A stretch of 39,977 nt of DNA from Betaproteobacteria bacterium (GCA_005884455.1 VBCH01000216.1:1-39977); one strand, 5' to 3'. Numbered from the stretch's first letter, positions 8,167 through 18,463 are shown. Numbers and translations: made by a program. Notes: generated by a model from the sequence alone, not told the origin.

Positions 8167-10149
8167 ATGAGCCAGGACTTGACCAACGCGATTCGTGCGT
8201 TGGCCATGGACGCCGTGCAGGCGGCAAACTCCGGTCACCCTGGAATGCCCATGGGAATGGCCGAAATCGCCTTGGCGCTGTGGGGGAGGAACCTGCGGCA
8301 CAACCCGGCAAACCCGCAGTGGCCGGACCGTGATCGTTTCGTGCTCTCCAACGGCCACGGCTCGATGCTTCTGTACGCGCTGCTTCACCTGACGGGCTAC
8401 GACCTGTCGATGGACGAGCTGCGACGTTTTCGACAGCTGCATTCGAAGACACCGGGCCACCCCGAGTACGGGCTTGCCCCAGGCGTGGAAACCACCACCG
8501 GCCCCTTGGGGCAGGGTCTGGCGAACTCGGTCGGGATGGCGATCGCCGAACGCATCCTCGCTGCGGAGTTCAACCGCCCGGGCTTCGATATCGTCGACCA
8601 CCGTACGTATGTGTCGGTCGGCGACGGCTGCTTGATGGAGGGAATCTCGCACGAGGCCTGCTCGCTCGCCGGGGCGCTCGCCTTGGGCAAGTTGATCGCC
8701 CTTTATGACGACAACAAGATCTCCATTGACGGTGAGGTGAAGGATTGGTTCCGAGACGATACGCCCAAGCGCTTCGAAGCCTACGGCTGGCACGTGATCG
8801 CCAACGTCGACGGCCACGACGTCGAGTCGGTTGACCGAGCGATCGGAGCGGCGAAGGCGGTAGCAGACAAGCCCAGCCTCATCTGCTGCAAGACCGTTAT
8901 CGGGAAGGGAGCCCCCAAGCGCGCCGGGACGGCCAAGGCGCACGGGGAAGCGCTCGGGGCCGAGGAGGTTGCGGCGACACGCGCGGCGATCGGTTGGCGC
9001 TACCCGCCGTTCGAGGTTCCCCAGCAGATTTACGACGGTTGGGACGCGAAAAAGCGCGGCTCGGCCCTTGAGCGCGCCTGGAATGACAAGTTTGCCGCGT
9101 ACCAGAAGGCACATCCGGAACTCGCGCGCGAATTCCGCCGCCGAGTCGCTGGCGAGCTGCCGGCGAACTGGAGTGCCCACTGCCAGTTGCTGCTCGAAAA
9201 GATCATCGCCAAGACCGAATCCATCGCCACTCGCAAGGCCTCGCAGAACGCGATCGAGGGCCTTGCCCCGGTGCTGCCCGAGTTGGTCGGCGGCTCGGCC
9301 GATCTGACCGGCTCCAACCTCACCCTGTGGTCCGGCTCCAAACCCGTCGGGCGCGGGGGGGGCGGCAACTACATCTACTACGGCGTGCGCGAGTTCGGCA
9401 TGAGCGCCGTGATGAACGGCTTGGCCTTGCACGGCGGGATCATTCCTTACGGCGGCACCTTCCTCACGTTCTCGGACTACTCCAGAAACGCGCTGCGCAT
9501 GGCGGCGCTGATGAGGATCCGCTCGATCTTCGTCTTCACCCATGACTCAATCGGTCTGGGGGAGGACGGCCCCACGCACCAGTCGATCGAGCACGCTTCG
9601 GCCCTGCGCCTGACCCCGGGCATGGACGTCTGGCGACCTTGCGATCCGGTCGAGGCGGCGCTGGCCTGGATGGTCGCAATCGAGCGACAAGATGGGCCGA
9701 CTTCGCTGCTGTTTACACGCCAGAACGTACCGTTTCAAAAGCGCGACGCTCATACGGTCTCGGCAATCCGCCGCGGCGGCTACGTTCTTTCGGACGCGCA
9801 GGAACCCAAGGCGATCATCCTTGCCACCGGATCGGAAGTGCAGCTGGCTCTCGGCGCCAAGCAAAAGCTCGCCGAGGAGGGCATTTCGGTTCGGGTCGTG
9901 TCGATGCCCTGCACCTCGATTTTCGACCGTCAGCCGCCCATGTACAGAGACGTGGTCCTGATCCCGACTTTGCCCAAGGTCGCAGTCGAAGCCGGCGTCA
10001 GCGACTACTGGCGCAAGTATGTCGGCCTCGAAGGCGCGATAGTCGGTATCGACCGCTACGGTGAATCGGCGCCCGGGGCGAAGTTGTTCGAATACTTCGG
10101 CTTTACCGTCGAGAACGTGGTGAATGCCGTTAGAAGCGTCCTGAAGTAG
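8167..10149 (+). CDS. tkt: Transketolase
   Basis: 660 residues, normal for the enzyme. It moves two-carbon ketol units between sugar phosphates in the pentose phosphate (or Calvin) cycle using thiamine diphosphate. The N-terminus [20 protein letters not shown] and [11 protein letters not shown] is typical. The ThDP/Mg motif starts at G152-D153-G154 and continues to the [14 protein letters not shown] segment. The catalytic glutamate is E409 in REFGMSA. The ATG at 8167 has only a weak GAG-type ribosome site. It heads a tkt-gap-pgk block (21-base and 3-base gaps), an order seen in betaproteobacterial glycolytic/cbb clusters. No RuBisCO or phosphoribulokinase is in the window, so a Calvin cycle is not indicated. 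Confidence 0.97.
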   Translation: MSQDLTNAIRALAMDAVQAANSGHPGMPMGMAEIALALWGRNLRHNPANPQWPDRDRFVLSNGHGSMLLYALLHLTGYDLSMDELRRFRQLHSKTPGHPEYGLAPGVETTTGPLGQGLANSVGMAIAERILAAEFNRPGFDIVDHRTYVSVGDGCLMEGISHEACSLAGALALGKLIALYDDNKISIDGEVKDWFRDDTPKRFEAYGWHVIANVDGHDVESVDRAIGAAKAVADKPSLICCKTVIGKGAPKRAGTAKAHGEALGAEEVAATRAAIGWRYPPFEVPQQIYDGWDAKKRGSALERAWNDKFAAYQKAHPELAREFRRRVAGELPANWSAHCQLLLEKIIAKTESIATRKASQNAIEGLAPVLPELVGGSADLTGSNLTLWSGSKPVGRGGGGNYIYYGVREFGMSAVMNGLALHGGIIPYGGTFLTFSDYSRNALRMAALMRIRSIFVFTHDSIGLGEDGPTHQSIEHASALRLTPGMDVWRPCDPVEAALAWMVAIERQDGPTSLLFTRQNVPFQKRDAHTVSAIRRGGYVLSDAQEPKAIILATGSEVQLALGAKQKLAEEGISVRVVSMPCTSIFDRQPPMYRDVVLIPTLPKVAVEAGVSDYWRKYVGLEGAIVGIDRYGESAPGAKLFEYFGFTVENVVNAVRSVLK

Positions 10150-10170
10150 GAAAACCCGGAAGGAGTCTGA

Positions 10171-11184
10171 ATGAGCATTCGAGTCGCAATCAATGGCTAC
10201 GGCCGCATCGGCCGCAACATCCTCCGCGCGCACTACGAAAGCGGGAAGAAGCATGGCCTTCAGTTCGTCGCGATCAACGACCTCGGGAACGCACAGACCA
10301 ACGCGCATCTGACGCGCTACGACACCACGCACGGAAAATTCCCCGGAACGGTCGCCGTGGAAGGCGAATCGATGATCGTGAACGGCGATCGCATCAAGGT
10401 CTGCGCGAAGCGCAATCCGGCCGAGTTGCCGTGGAAGGACCTCAAGGTCGACGTCGTTCTCGAGTGCACGGGGCTCTTTACTAGCAAGGAGAAGGCCTCC
10501 GCACATCTCGCTGCGGGCGCGAGGAAAGTGCTTCTCTCGGCGCCGGGCGAGAAGGATGTGGATCGTACCGTAGTCATCGGCGTCAACGACAAGACGCTGA
10601 AGGCCTCCGATACGGTGATTTCGAACGGCTCGTGCACTACCAATTGTCTCGCCCCGCTGGTTAAGGCGGTTGACGATCGCATCGGCGTAGTCTCCGGCCT
10701 CATGACTACGGTCCACGCCTACACCAACGACCAGGTGCTGACCGACGTCTACCACAAGGACCTGCGCCGCGCGCGGTCGGCGACACACAACATGATCCCG
10801 GCGAGCTCCGGCGCCGCGGCGGCGATCGGTTTGGTATTGCCGCACCTCAACGGCAAGCTCGACGGATTCGCGTTCCGCGTGCCGACTATCAATGTGTCGA
10901 TCGTGGACCTGACCTTCGTGGCGAAGAAGCCGACGACGGTGGAGGAAGTCAACGACGCCGCAAGGCAGGCATCTCAAACGGATCTCAAGGGCATCCTCGA
11001 GTACAACAACGAGCCGCTTGTGTCCTCGGACTTCAACCATAATGGGGCGAGCAGCATCTTCGACGCTACCCTGACCCGGGTGTCGAACGGCACGCTGGTG
11101 AAAGTCTCGAGCTGGTACGACAACGAATGGGGCTTTAGCAATCGGATGCTGGACGCGACGGTCGCGTTGATGAACGCGAAGTAG
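10171..11184 (+). CDS. gap: Glyceraldehyde-3-phosphate dehydrogenase (type I)
   Basis: 337 residues. It interconverts glyceraldehyde 3-phosphate and 1,3-bisphosphoglycerate with NAD(P). The N-terminal [15 protein letters not shown] dinucleotide fold is present ([14 protein letters not shown]). The catalytic C155 sits in SNGSCTTNC and the partner His is H182 in [10 protein letters not shown]. The C-terminal [13 protein letters not shown] segment is intact. A good GGAGT-type ribosome site precedes the ATG. It lies between tkt and pgk on one transcript. Confidence 0.97.
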   Translation: MSIRVAINGYGRIGRNILRAHYESGKKHGLQFVAINDLGNAQTNAHLTRYDTTHGKFPGTVAVEGESMIVNGDRIKVCAKRNPAELPWKDLKVDVVLECTGLFTSKEKASAHLAAGARKVLLSAPGEKDVDRTVVIGVNDKTLKASDTVISNGSCTTNCLAPLVKAVDDRIGVVSGLMTTVHAYTNDQVLTDVYHKDLRRARSATHNMIPASSGAAAAIGLVLPHLNGKLDGFAFRVPTINVSIVDLTFVAKKPTTVEEVNDAARQASQTDLKGILEYNNEPLVSSDFNHNGASSIFDATLTRVSNGTLVKVSSWYDNEWGFSNRMLDATVALMNAK

Positions 11185-11187
11185 TCG

Positions 11188-12366
11188 ATGCGCGTGCTGA
11201 GGATGTCGGACGTGGACCTGCGCGGCAAGCGCGTGCTGGTCCGCGTCGACTTCAACGTTCCCATCCAGAACGGCAAGATTACCGACGACACGCGCATCCG
11301 CGCGGCGGTCCCGGGAATCCGCGAGGCGCTTGCGCAACGCGCGCGCTTGATGCTCGTGTCACACCTAGGTCGGCCTACCGAGGGCGAGTTCAGCGAGAAA
11401 GAGTCCCTCGCCCCGATAGCTAGACACCTGTCCGGATTGCTCGGCGAGGACGTGCCGCTCAGGCGCGACTGGCTGGAAGGGGTATCAGTCGAACCCGGCA
11501 GGGCGGTGATGTTGGAGAACTGCCGGTTCAACAAGGGGGAGAAAAAGGACGACGATGCACTGGCGCAACGGATGGCGGCGTTGTGCGACGTTTACGTCAA
11601 CGATGCCTTCGGTACTGCACATCGCGCCGAAGCGAGCACTCACGGCATCGCGAAGTACGCGCCGGTGGCCTGCGTCGGGCCGCTGATGGCGGCGGAGATC
11701 GAGGCGCTGTCCAAGGCGCTTGAGCGCCCCGCACGTCCGTTGGTGGCGATCGTAGGTGGGGCGAAGGTCTCGACCAAGCTTGCGGTTCTCGGCGCCCTCG
11801 CGGAAAAGGTCGACCGGCTGATCCCGGGCGGAGGTATCGCCAATACCTTCATGCTCGCGGCCGGCATGAAAGTAGGCACGTCTCTGGCCGAGCCCGAGCT
11901 CGTCGGCGAGGCGAAGAAAATCGCAGCGAGCCTGCGCGACCGAGGCAGCGAGGTGCCGCTGCCGGTGGATGTGGTCTGCGCAAAAGAAGTCTCGGTAGCG
12001 GCCAAGGCGGTGATCAAGCCTGCAGCCGAAATTGGCGACGACGACATGATTCTCGATATCGGCCCGCGTACCGCTGCGGCGTTCGCAAAACGGCTTTCCG
12101 AGGCCGGCACTATCGTCTGGAACGGCCCGCTCGGCGTGTACGAATTCGATCAGTTCGGACAGGGAACGAAGGCGATCGCCGAAGCGATTGCCGGAGCGGG
12201 CGCTTATTCGCTCGCCGGCGGCGGCGAGACGCTAGCCGCCATCGCGAAATACGGAGTCGCCGAAGGGATTTCCTACATCTCGACCGGCGGCGGAGCTTTC
12301 CTGGAGTTCCTCGAGGGTAAGAAACTGCCCGCTATCGAGGTGCTGGAGCAGCGCGGCAAAGCCTAG
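11188..12366 (+). CDS. pgk: Phosphoglycerate kinase
   Basis: 392 residues, the bacterial norm. It makes ATP from 1,3-bisphosphoglycerate. Visible family segments are [20 protein letters not shown] near the N-terminus, SHLGRPTEG, the hinge/nucleotide region [13 protein letters not shown], and the C-terminal [13 protein letters not shown] and [11 protein letters not shown]. The ATG at 11188 follows gap by three bases; a second in-frame ATG (11203) is possible but the first is better spaced for coupling. Its TAG stop overlaps the stop of the opposite-strand DGQHR gene in a shared CTAG palindrome (12363-12366). Confidence 0.97.
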   Translation: MRVLRMSDVDLRGKRVLVRVDFNVPIQNGKITDDTRIRAAVPGIREALAQRARLMLVSHLGRPTEGEFSEKESLAPIARHLSGLLGEDVPLRRDWLEGVSVEPGRAVMLENCRFNKGEKKDDDALAQRMAALCDVYVNDAFGTAHRAEASTHGIAKYAPVACVGPLMAAEIEALSKALERPARPLVAIVGGAKVSTKLAVLGALAEKVDRLIPGGGIANTFMLAAGMKVGTSLAEPELVGEAKKIAASLRDRGSEVPLPVDVVCAKEVSVAAKAVIKPAAEIGDDDMILDIGPRTAAAFAKRLSEAGTIVWNGPLGVYEFDQFGQGTKAIAEAIAGAGAYSLAGGGETLAAIAKYGVAEGISYISTGGGAFLEFLEGKKLPAIEVLEQRGKA

Positions 12367-13484
12367 GATTTGGCCCCGCGTGCCTCGATCCCGGCGGCGT
12401 GCGCAAGCTCGCGATGAACGCGACCCACACGCTCGACCTCGCCTTTGGCGGTGAAGCGCTCGTAGAAGCCCTCCGACTTGAACGCCTTTACCTGGTCGCG
12501 CCAGGGGGCGAGACGCTCTTCCCAGCGCTTGACTCGGCCTTCCGCGGGCTCGCCGTCCTCGCGAGCGAGGTCGGCGCAAACCCGCAGCATGGCCTTCAGA
12601 GTCACCGGCTTGGTGACCATGTAGTTGCTGTGGCCCCAGGCCTCGCCCCAGACGCGCTCGGCCGCCTTGAAAAAGTCGCGCACCATGCCATAGTAGTTCG
12701 GCACCTGGGTACGGCTGCCCCCGGCTAGCTGGATCTTGCGCCAGTCTCGGTTGACCCAGCGGTGCAACTCGTTGAACAGTTCCGCCTGCAGGATCCACTT
12801 ATCCTGTGCGCTGCGCCCGCCGAGGCGGTTGATGCGGTAGCGCAAGGGGCTGTCCCCCTCGCTGTAGAGGCTGCCCACCAGACGTGAGGCGAATTTGCGA
12901 TGGGGCTCTGCCCACGACACCCGCTCGTACAAGTCGATCAGGTGGCTCTTGTTGATGCGCGTCGGTGTGGAATTGATGATTACGAACATCTCGGTGGCGA
13001 AATCCTCGCTCCTGCCGTCGAAAATCACACACGGGACATTGATGGTTTTCGCGTCGTCCGGGCGCTCGTCCAGGTAGAAGCGGAGGGCCGCAAGCCGGTG
13101 TTGGCCGTCGATGATGAGGAACTTGGACTGCGGCTCCGCCAGCTGGCCGACCCCGTCGGTACCGGTTGCTTGGAAGCGCAGTTTTTCCGGGGTAAACAAC
13201 AGTACCGTTCCCGGGATGGGCGGCTGGGTGATCGCCGTCTCATAAAAGTTCTTGAGTTGGCGCACCTTGGCCCGGGAAAGGGTTCTCTGGAAGGCGCGGT
13301 CGGTGCGCTCGATTTTGGCGATGAACTGGGCGATCTCATCCTCGTGGGAGACACGCGACGGGATGATCTCCTCGCCTTCGCCGTAAAAACGGCTGATGAA
13401 GCGGACTTTGGCGAGCAGCTCGGGAGCGCGGACGCTGCCGAAGTAGAAGATGCCATCCTTCTGGCGAATCTGCGTGGCAAGCAC
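12363..13484 (-). CDS. DGQHR domain-containing protein (DndB-like), orphan
   Basis: 373 residues from a GTG at 13484, supported by GGAGGA four bases upstream. The defining DGQHR motif is at 126-130 ([13 protein letters not shown]), followed by [15 protein letters not shown] at about 167-182. The DGQHR family includes DndB, the repressor of DNA-phosphorothioation operons. The motif also resembles the DGxHR loop of ParB/sulfiredoxin nucleotide-binding folds. Here no dndC, dndD, dndE or restriction gene is adjacent; it sits on the opposite strand between pgk and pyk. I therefore do not assign DndB function. The C-terminal half (about 200-373) is rich in Arg, Trp and Lys and has no motif I recognise. 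Confidence 0.85.
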   Translation of the reverse strand: MLATQIRQKDGIFYFGSVRAPELLAKVRFISRFYGEGEEIIPSRVSHEDEIAQFIAKIERTDRAFQRTLSRAKVRQLKNFYETAITQPPIPGTVLLFTPEKLRFQATGTDGVGQLAEPQSKFLIIDGQHRLAALRFYLDERPDDAKTINVPCVIFDGRSEDFATEMFVIINSTPTRINKSHLIDLYERVSWAEPHRKFASRLVGSLYSEGDSPLRYRINRLGGRSAQDKWILQAELFNELHRWVNRDWRKIQLAGGSRTQVPNYYGMVRDFFKAAERVWGEAWGHSNYMVTKPVTLKAMLRVCADLAREDGEPAEGRVKRWEERLAPWRDQVKAFKSEGFYERFTAKGEVERVGRVHRELAHAAGIEARGAKS

Positions 13485-13770
13485 GGGGTCCTCCCTTGTA
13501 AGTATGGCTCAGCCGCTGGCGCAGACCAGAAATATAGCCGAAACCGGGCGCCCACTGCGAAAAAAACGGGTTCAGCGCCTTTGTCCTGCATCGGGTCGAG
13601 CCGGGGGCCGCTCCTTGCGGTTTGCTTGTGTCGAGGGGCTGATGGACGCTCCGCGGAGCGGGGCCCAAAGCGGGCAGTCGCCCGGGGAGTTCCATGGGCA
13701 AACGCCTTCCCAGAGGGAAAGTAGCCTCGTAAGCATCTGGTAAAGTAGAACGGTTTTCCCGGAGCGTCAA
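13485..13770. other. Intergenic region between divergent DGQHR and pyk genes
   Basis: These 286 bases contain no credible gene. A perfect 14-base palindrome (CGCTCCGCGGAGCG, 13647-13660) could be an operator or hairpin. A TAAAGT (13741-13746) 25 bases before the pyk ATG is a possible -10 box, without a convincing -35. A GGAG ribosome site precedes pyk. Confidence 0.35.
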
Positions 13771-15210
13771 ATGAGCAGAAGCACCAAAATCGTCGCCACG
13801 CTCGGCCCCGCGTCCAGCGATCCTCAAACGCTCGAGCGGATGTTTCTCGCCGGGGTGGACGTGGTGCGCATGAATTTCTCGCACGGGATCGCCGAGGATC
13901 ACGAGCGCCGCGCCGAGTTGGTGCGCGAGGCCTGCCGGAAGACCGGACGCACGGTCGGCATCATGGGCGACCTGCAGGGCCCGAAGATCCGGATCGGCAA
14001 GTTCAAGGACGGCAAGGTGGTTCTGAATCCCGGGGACGCCTTTGTGCTTGATGCCGACTGCGAGCTTGGCGTCGACGGCCGAGTCGGCCTGGACTACAAG
14101 GAGCTGCCGCGCGACGTGCGGGGCGGCGACGTGCTGCTCCTTGACGACGGCAAGATCGTGTTCGAAGTCGAAAAGGTCGTGGGCAACGAGGTGCACTGCC
14201 GCGTTCGTCACGGAGGAGTCCTCTCGAACAACAAGGGGATCAACCGCCTAGGAGGAGGTCTCACCGCCCCCGCGCTCCCACCTAAGGATAGGGAGGACAT
14301 CCGCACCGCGGCGAAAATCAAGGTGGATTATCTCGCCGTTTCCTTCCCCAAGTCGGGCTCCGACATGCATATGGCGAGGCAACTTTTGCGCGCCGCCGGC
14401 GCAGACGCCTTTCTCATCGCCAAGATCGAGCGCGCGGAAGCGGTCGAACCGAAAGCGCTCACCGACATCATGTCGGCCTGCGAGGGCATCATGGTGGCGC
14501 GCGGGGACCTGGCGGTCGAAGTCGGGGACGCCTCGGTCCCTGCGCTGCAAAAACGCATGATTCGCCAGGCGCGCGAGCAGAACAAGCTCACCATTACCGC
14601 CACGCAGATGATGGAGTCGATGATTTCAAGCCCGATACCTACGCGCGCCGAAGTGTCGGACGTCGCCAATGCGGTGCTGGACGGGACCGACGCGGTGATG
14701 TTGTCGGCGGAAACCGCAAGCGGCAAGTACCCGGTCGAGACCATCGCCTCAATGAGCCGCATCTGCGCAGTCGCGGAGGACTCGGCCGAGGTGACGCTCG
14801 ACCGCGACTTCCTCGACCGCGTCTTTACACGAGTGGATCAGTCGATCGCCATGGCCGCGCTATTCACCGCCTACCACCTCAAAGTGAAAGCGATCGCCGC
14901 GCTCACCGAATCGGGGTCGACTGCGCTGTGGATGTCGCGAATCAACTGCGGCGTTCCGATCTACGCGCTCACCTCGCAGACCGTGACGCGTTACCGTTGC
15001 GCGTTGTTTCGCGACACCTATCCCTTGATGGTCAAGTACGTCGGCGACGACCGCGAGGAGCTACTGGAGGAGGCCGAAAACGTCTTGGTGAGGAACGGCG
15101 TGGTGCAGAAGGGGGACCTCATCGTGCTCACCATCGGCGAGCCGATCGGCAAGGCCGGCGGGACCAACACGATGAAGATCGTCCGCGTCGGGGAGCACCG
15201 GAAGGGATAA
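13771..15210 (+). CDS. pyk: Pyruvate kinase
   Basis: 479 residues, typical of type II bacterial pyruvate kinase. It converts phosphoenolpyruvate and ADP to pyruvate and ATP. The N-terminus STKIVATLGPASSDPQTLE and the VDVVRMNFSHG segment start the TIM barrel, the GDLQGPKIRIGKF segment leads into the B domain, and the catalytic Lys is K218 in AKIERAEAVE with MVARGDLAVEVG following. The C-terminal allosteric domain is complete (to about residue 477). It begins the second plus-strand block and is followed after 16 bases by the uncharacterised oxidoreductase. Confidence 0.97.
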   Translation: MSRSTKIVATLGPASSDPQTLERMFLAGVDVVRMNFSHGIAEDHERRAELVREACRKTGRTVGIMGDLQGPKIRIGKFKDGKVVLNPGDAFVLDADCELGVDGRVGLDYKELPRDVRGGDVLLLDDGKIVFEVEKVVGNEVHCRVRHGGVLSNNKGINRLGGGLTAPALPPKDREDIRTAAKIKVDYLAVSFPKSGSDMHMARQLLRAAGADAFLIAKIERAEAVEPKALTDIMSACEGIMVARGDLAVEVGDASVPALQKRMIRQAREQNKLTITATQMMESMISSPIPTRAEVSDVANAVLDGTDAVMLSAETASGKYPVETIASMSRICAVAEDSAEVTLDRDFLDRVFTRVDQSIAMAALFTAYHLKVKAIAALTESGSTALWMSRINCGVPIYALTSQTVTRYRCALFRDTYPLMVKYVGDDREELLEEAENVLVRNGVVQKGDLIVLTIGEPIGKAGGTNTMKIVRVGEHRKG

Positions 15211-15226
15211 TTTCGGAAGAGAAGTC

Positions 15227-16378
15227 ATGCCTGAGCAAAGACTCGGCGTCATCATGAATGGAGTGACGGGCCGTATGGGCACGAACCAGCACTTGGCGCG
15301 CTCCGTCATGGCTATCCGCAAAGAGGGCGGAGTGCGGCTCGCCGATGGCACGCGGGTGATTCCGGACCCGATCCTGGTTGGGCGCAACCCCGAGAAGTTG
15401 AAGAAGCTCGCCGCCGAGCACGGTGTCGAGCGCTGGACGACCGATCTAGACGAAGCGATCGCAAATCCCGACGACGCGGTTTTTTTTGACGCCGCTTCGA
15501 CAAAGCACCGGCCCGCCGTGTTGAGGAAGGCCATCGCCGCAAAGAAGCACATCTACTGCGAGAAGCCCGTGGCCACGTCCCTCGCGCAGGCGCTCGGACT
15601 CTGTCGCGCGGCGAGACGCGCGGGCGTTCGGCACGGAGTGGTACAGGATAAACTGTGGTTGCCGGGACTGCTGAAGATCCAGGCGCTGCGTGATGCCGGT
15701 TTCTTTGGCAGGATACTCTCGGTCCGGGGCGAGTTCGGCTACTGGGTCTTCGAGGGAGATACGCAGCCAGCGCAACGGCCTTCCTGGAACTACCGCACGA
15801 AGGACGGAGGCGGAATCATCCTCGACATGCTGTGCCACTGGCGCTACGTGCTCGACAGCCTGTTCGGGGAAGTGAAGAGCGTCTCCTGCCTCGGTGCACG
15901 GCACATCGCAGAGCGCTGGGACGAAAACGGAAGCAGGTACAGGGCGACCGCAGACGATGCCGCGTATGCGACTTTCCGGCTCGCAGGCGGCGTCATCGCG
16001 CATTTCAACAGTTCCTGGTGCGTGCGCGTGCGCCGCGACGATTTGGCGACATTCCAGGTGGACGGCACGAAAGGTACCGCCGTGGCCGGTCTCACGCGCT
16101 GCTTCGCCCAGTCACTCGCGGACACACCCCGGCCGGTATGGAACCCGGACGTGCGTCAAACGCACGATTTCAGCGCAGACTGGAAGGAGGTTCCGGACGA
16201 CAGGTTCTACGATAATGCGTTCAAGGCTGAATGGGAGCTCTTCATCCGTCACGTTTGCGAAGGCGCGCCATTCAAGTGGAATCTGCTGGAAGGCGCAAAG
16301 GGGCTGCAGCTTGTGGAGTGCGCGCTGAAGTCCTGGCGCTCGCGGCGCTGGGTCGACGTTCCCAGCCTGAAATTGTAA
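15227..16378 (+). CDS. Gfo/Idh/MocA family oxidoreductase
   Basis: 383 residues. The family oxidises or reduces sugars and cyclitols with NAD(P). The N-terminus is a nucleotide-binding fold with the unusual glycine pattern IMNGVTGRMGTNQ. The family motif EKPVA is at 112-116 (HIYCEKPVATSL). A C-terminal substrate domain includes WNYRTKDGGGIILDMLCHWR, whose GG...D..CHW arrangement matches the catalytic Asp/His region of related dehydrogenases. The substrate is unknown. It is the first of three tightly linked genes (gap of seven bases to the next) placed between pyk and fba, so it may act on a carbon source that ends in lower glycolysis. Confidence 0.9.
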   Translation: MPEQRLGVIMNGVTGRMGTNQHLARSVMAIRKEGGVRLADGTRVIPDPILVGRNPEKLKKLAAEHGVERWTTDLDEAIANPDDAVFFDAASTKHRPAVLRKAIAAKKHIYCEKPVATSLAQALGLCRAARRAGVRHGVVQDKLWLPGLLKIQALRDAGFFGRILSVRGEFGYWVFEGDTQPAQRPSWNYRTKDGGGIILDMLCHWRYVLDSLFGEVKSVSCLGARHIAERWDENGSRYRATADDAAYATFRLAGGVIAHFNSSWCVRVRRDDLATFQVDGTKGTAVAGLTRCFAQSLADTPRPVWNPDVRQTHDFSADWKEVPDDRFYDNAFKAEWELFIRHVCEGAPFKWNLLEGAKGLQLVECALKSWRSRRWVDVPSLKL

Positions 16379-16385
16379 AGCGAGT

Positions 16386-17573
16386 ATGAATGCTCCGGAG
16401 AAGCTGACGCTGCGTATCAAGCTGCCTTCCGCAGGCAGGAATCTCGAAGAGTTCCGGCTGAGCGCGCCCCGCGATTTCGGCACGGCCGGAAGGAGAGCGT
16501 TCAATCGCATCGCGCTCGCCGCGGCCCACGTGGTCGCGGATCCTCTCGCCCGAGGGAATCCCTGGCTCGATGCGGCAGTCGACTGGGATGCGACCCTCGC
16601 CTATCGGCGCTACCTGTGGTCGCTCGGCTTGGGCGTCGCCGAAGCGATGGACACTGCGCAGCGCGGCATGGGGCTCGACTGGAAGAGTTCGCTTGAGCTG
16701 ATTCGCCGCTCGATCGATGCGTCAGGGGACATCGAAGGCGCGGTGCTCTTCAGCGGTGCGGGCACGGATCAACTCGCGCCCTCCAGTGGCGTCACACTCG
16801 ATGAAGTCATCGCCGCGTACCAAGAGCAATGCGAAGCAATCGAAGGGCTCGGCGGGCGGATCGTCCTCATGGCGAGCCGCGCGCTCGCTGCGTGCGCACG
16901 CTCATCGGACGATTATCAACGCGTCTACGGGCGCGTCCTCTCGCAGACAAGGCGGCCCGTTATCATCCACTGGCTCGGCGAGATGTTCGATCCGCAGCTC
17001 ACTGGCTACTGGGGCGAGGGGAGTCACGGCAGGGCGATGAACGTTGCACTCGCCGTGATCGAGGCCAACCGCACCAAAGTCGACGGCATCAAGATGTCGC
17101 TACTCGATCGGCAAAAGGAAATCGACATGCGCAGGCGCCTTCCGCGGGGAGTGCGCATGTACACCGGGGACGACTTCAACTACCCGGACCTGATCGAAGG
17201 CGACCGGGCGGGCCACTCCGACGCCCTGCTCGGTATTTTCGACGCAATTGCCCCCGCCGCCTCCGCTGCCTTGGATCGCTTGGCAGCCGGTGACGCGCCC
17301 GGCTTTCACGATATCCTCGCGCCGACGGTGCCGCTCGCGCGTCACATCTTTGCCGCGCCGACTCGCTTCTACAAGACCGGTCTTGTGTTCCTGGCCTGGC
17401 TGAACGGTCATCAGGAACACTTCGTCATGGTCGGCGGCCAGCAATCGGCGCGCTCGGTAGTCGATCTCGCCGAGACCTTCCGGCTAGCGGACGCTGCTGG
17501 ATTGCTGCGTGATCCCGAGCTCGCAGCGTCCAGGATGAGGCATTTGCTCGCCTTGAACAGCGTCGGTGGATGA
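16386..17573 (+). CDS. DUF993 family protein (dihydrodipicolinate-synthase-like TIM barrel)
   Basis: 395 residues, recognised as the DUF993 family by its N-terminus (APRDFGTAGRRAFNRIALAAAHVVADP) and the FSGAGTDQL and LGEMFDPQLTGYWG segments. The fold is related to dihydrodipicolinate synthase/N-acetylneuraminate lyase enzymes. K236 in VDGIKMSLLD sits where that superfamily carries its Schiff-base lysine (GIK motif), which suggests an aldolase, lyase or dehydratase. This is inference; no member's reaction is known to me with certainty. Its stop overlaps the next start (ATGA), so the two are translationally coupled. Confidence 0.85.
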   Translation: MNAPEKLTLRIKLPSAGRNLEEFRLSAPRDFGTAGRRAFNRIALAAAHVVADPLARGNPWLDAAVDWDATLAYRRYLWSLGLGVAEAMDTAQRGMGLDWKSSLELIRRSIDASGDIEGAVLFSGAGTDQLAPSSGVTLDEVIAAYQEQCEAIEGLGGRIVLMASRALAACARSSDDYQRVYGRVLSQTRRPVIIHWLGEMFDPQLTGYWGEGSHGRAMNVALAVIEANRTKVDGIKMSLLDRQKEIDMRRRLPRGVRMYTGDDFNYPDLIEGDRAGHSDALLGIFDAIAPAASAALDRLAAGDAPGFHDILAPTVPLARHIFAAPTRFYKTGLVFLAWLNGHQEHFVMVGGQQSARSVVDLAETFRLADAAGLLRDPELAASRMRHLLALNSVGG

Positions 17574-18415
17574 GAAATCCGCCCGATCCCGAGCTGCTTT
17601 CGCTCAATACCGCCACGGTGCGGGAAAAGTGGAACCTGCGCCAGATGATCGAGGGTTGCGCGCGCCATCGCATCCGGGGAATCTCGCCTTGGCGCGACAA
17701 AGTCGCAGAGATGGGGGCGAAGGAAGCGGCCAAGGCGATCCGCGACAACGGCCTCGTGGCCACGGGGCTTTGCCGTGGAGGGATGTTTCCCGGCGCGGAC
17801 CGCCGGGCGCGTCAGGCCGCGATCGACGACAACCTGCGTGCGATCGACGATGCTGCGACGCTCGAGGCAAGGTGCCTGGTGCTCGTTGTCGGCGGGCTGC
17901 CGCCGGGCTCGAGAGACCTAGCCGGCGCGCGAGCGATGGTGAGGGACGGTATCGGCGGCGTGCTCGATCACGCGCGCTCGGCGGGCGTCCCGCTCGCGAT
18001 CGAGCCGCTGCACCCGATGTACTGCGCCGACCGGGCCTGCGTGAACACCCTCGCGCAAGCGCTCGATCTGTGCGACGAGCTGGACGGCAGTGGGAGCGGA
18101 GCTCTCGGCGTCGTGGTGGATGCCTACCACGTCTGGTGGGACCCCTCGCTCAAGACCCAGATCGAGCGCGCGGGCGACAAGCGCCTGCTTGCGTTCCACA
18201 TCTGCGACTGGCTGGTCCCCACCACCGACCTGCTCACCGACCGGGGAATGATGGGCGATGGCGTGATCGATCTTCCGCTCATGCGTGCGTGGATGGAGGA
18301 GGCCGGGTACCGGGGTTTGCACGAGGTCGAGATCCTGTCTTCGCGCAATTGGTGGCTGCGGGATCCGGATGAGGTGCTCGCGAGCTGTCGCGTGCGACAT
18401 CAGACCGCCTGCTAG
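17570..18415 (+). CDS. Xylose-isomerase-like TIM barrel (sugar phosphate isomerase/epimerase family)
   Basis: 281 residues of an AP-endonuclease-2/xylose-isomerase-type TIM barrel. The four metal-ligand positions are all present: E145 (IEPLHP), D184 with H187 (VVDAYHVWWDP), H210 (FHICDW) and E254 (EVEILS). The family includes sugar isomerases, epimerases and dehydratases such as IolE and Hyi. The substrate is unknown. It overlaps the DUF993 gene by four bases (ATGA) and is followed after 99 bases by fba. It is the third member of the dehydrogenase-DUF993-TIM-barrel trio. Confidence 0.88.
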   Translation: MRNPPDPELLSLNTATVREKWNLRQMIEGCARHRIRGISPWRDKVAEMGAKEAAKAIRDNGLVATGLCRGGMFPGADRRARQAAIDDNLRAIDDAATLEARCLVLVVGGLPPGSRDLAGARAMVRDGIGGVLDHARSAGVPLAIEPLHPMYCADRACVNTLAQALDLCDELDGSGSGALGVVVDAYHVWWDPSLKTQIERAGDKRLLAFHICDWLVPTTDLLTDRGMMGDGVIDLPLMRAWMEEAGYRGLHEVEILSSRNWWLRDPDEVLASCRVRHQTAC

Positions 18416-18463
18416 GTTTCAGCTCGAGTGCTCCCGTTTTGGCCGAGCAGGCGCTAGGCAAGG

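Noticed and set aside
8077..9543. Long minus-strand open frame continuing upstream of the GarR-type reductase
   Set aside because: It is antisense to tkt, has low-complexity composition and lacks family similarity. The GTG at 8076 has a strong ribosome site and the Rossmann motif at the right distance.
9547..11337. 596-residue minus-strand open frame
   Set aside because: It is the antisense shadow of tkt, gap and the start of pgk, which are certain genes; long antisense frames are expected in GC-rich DNA.
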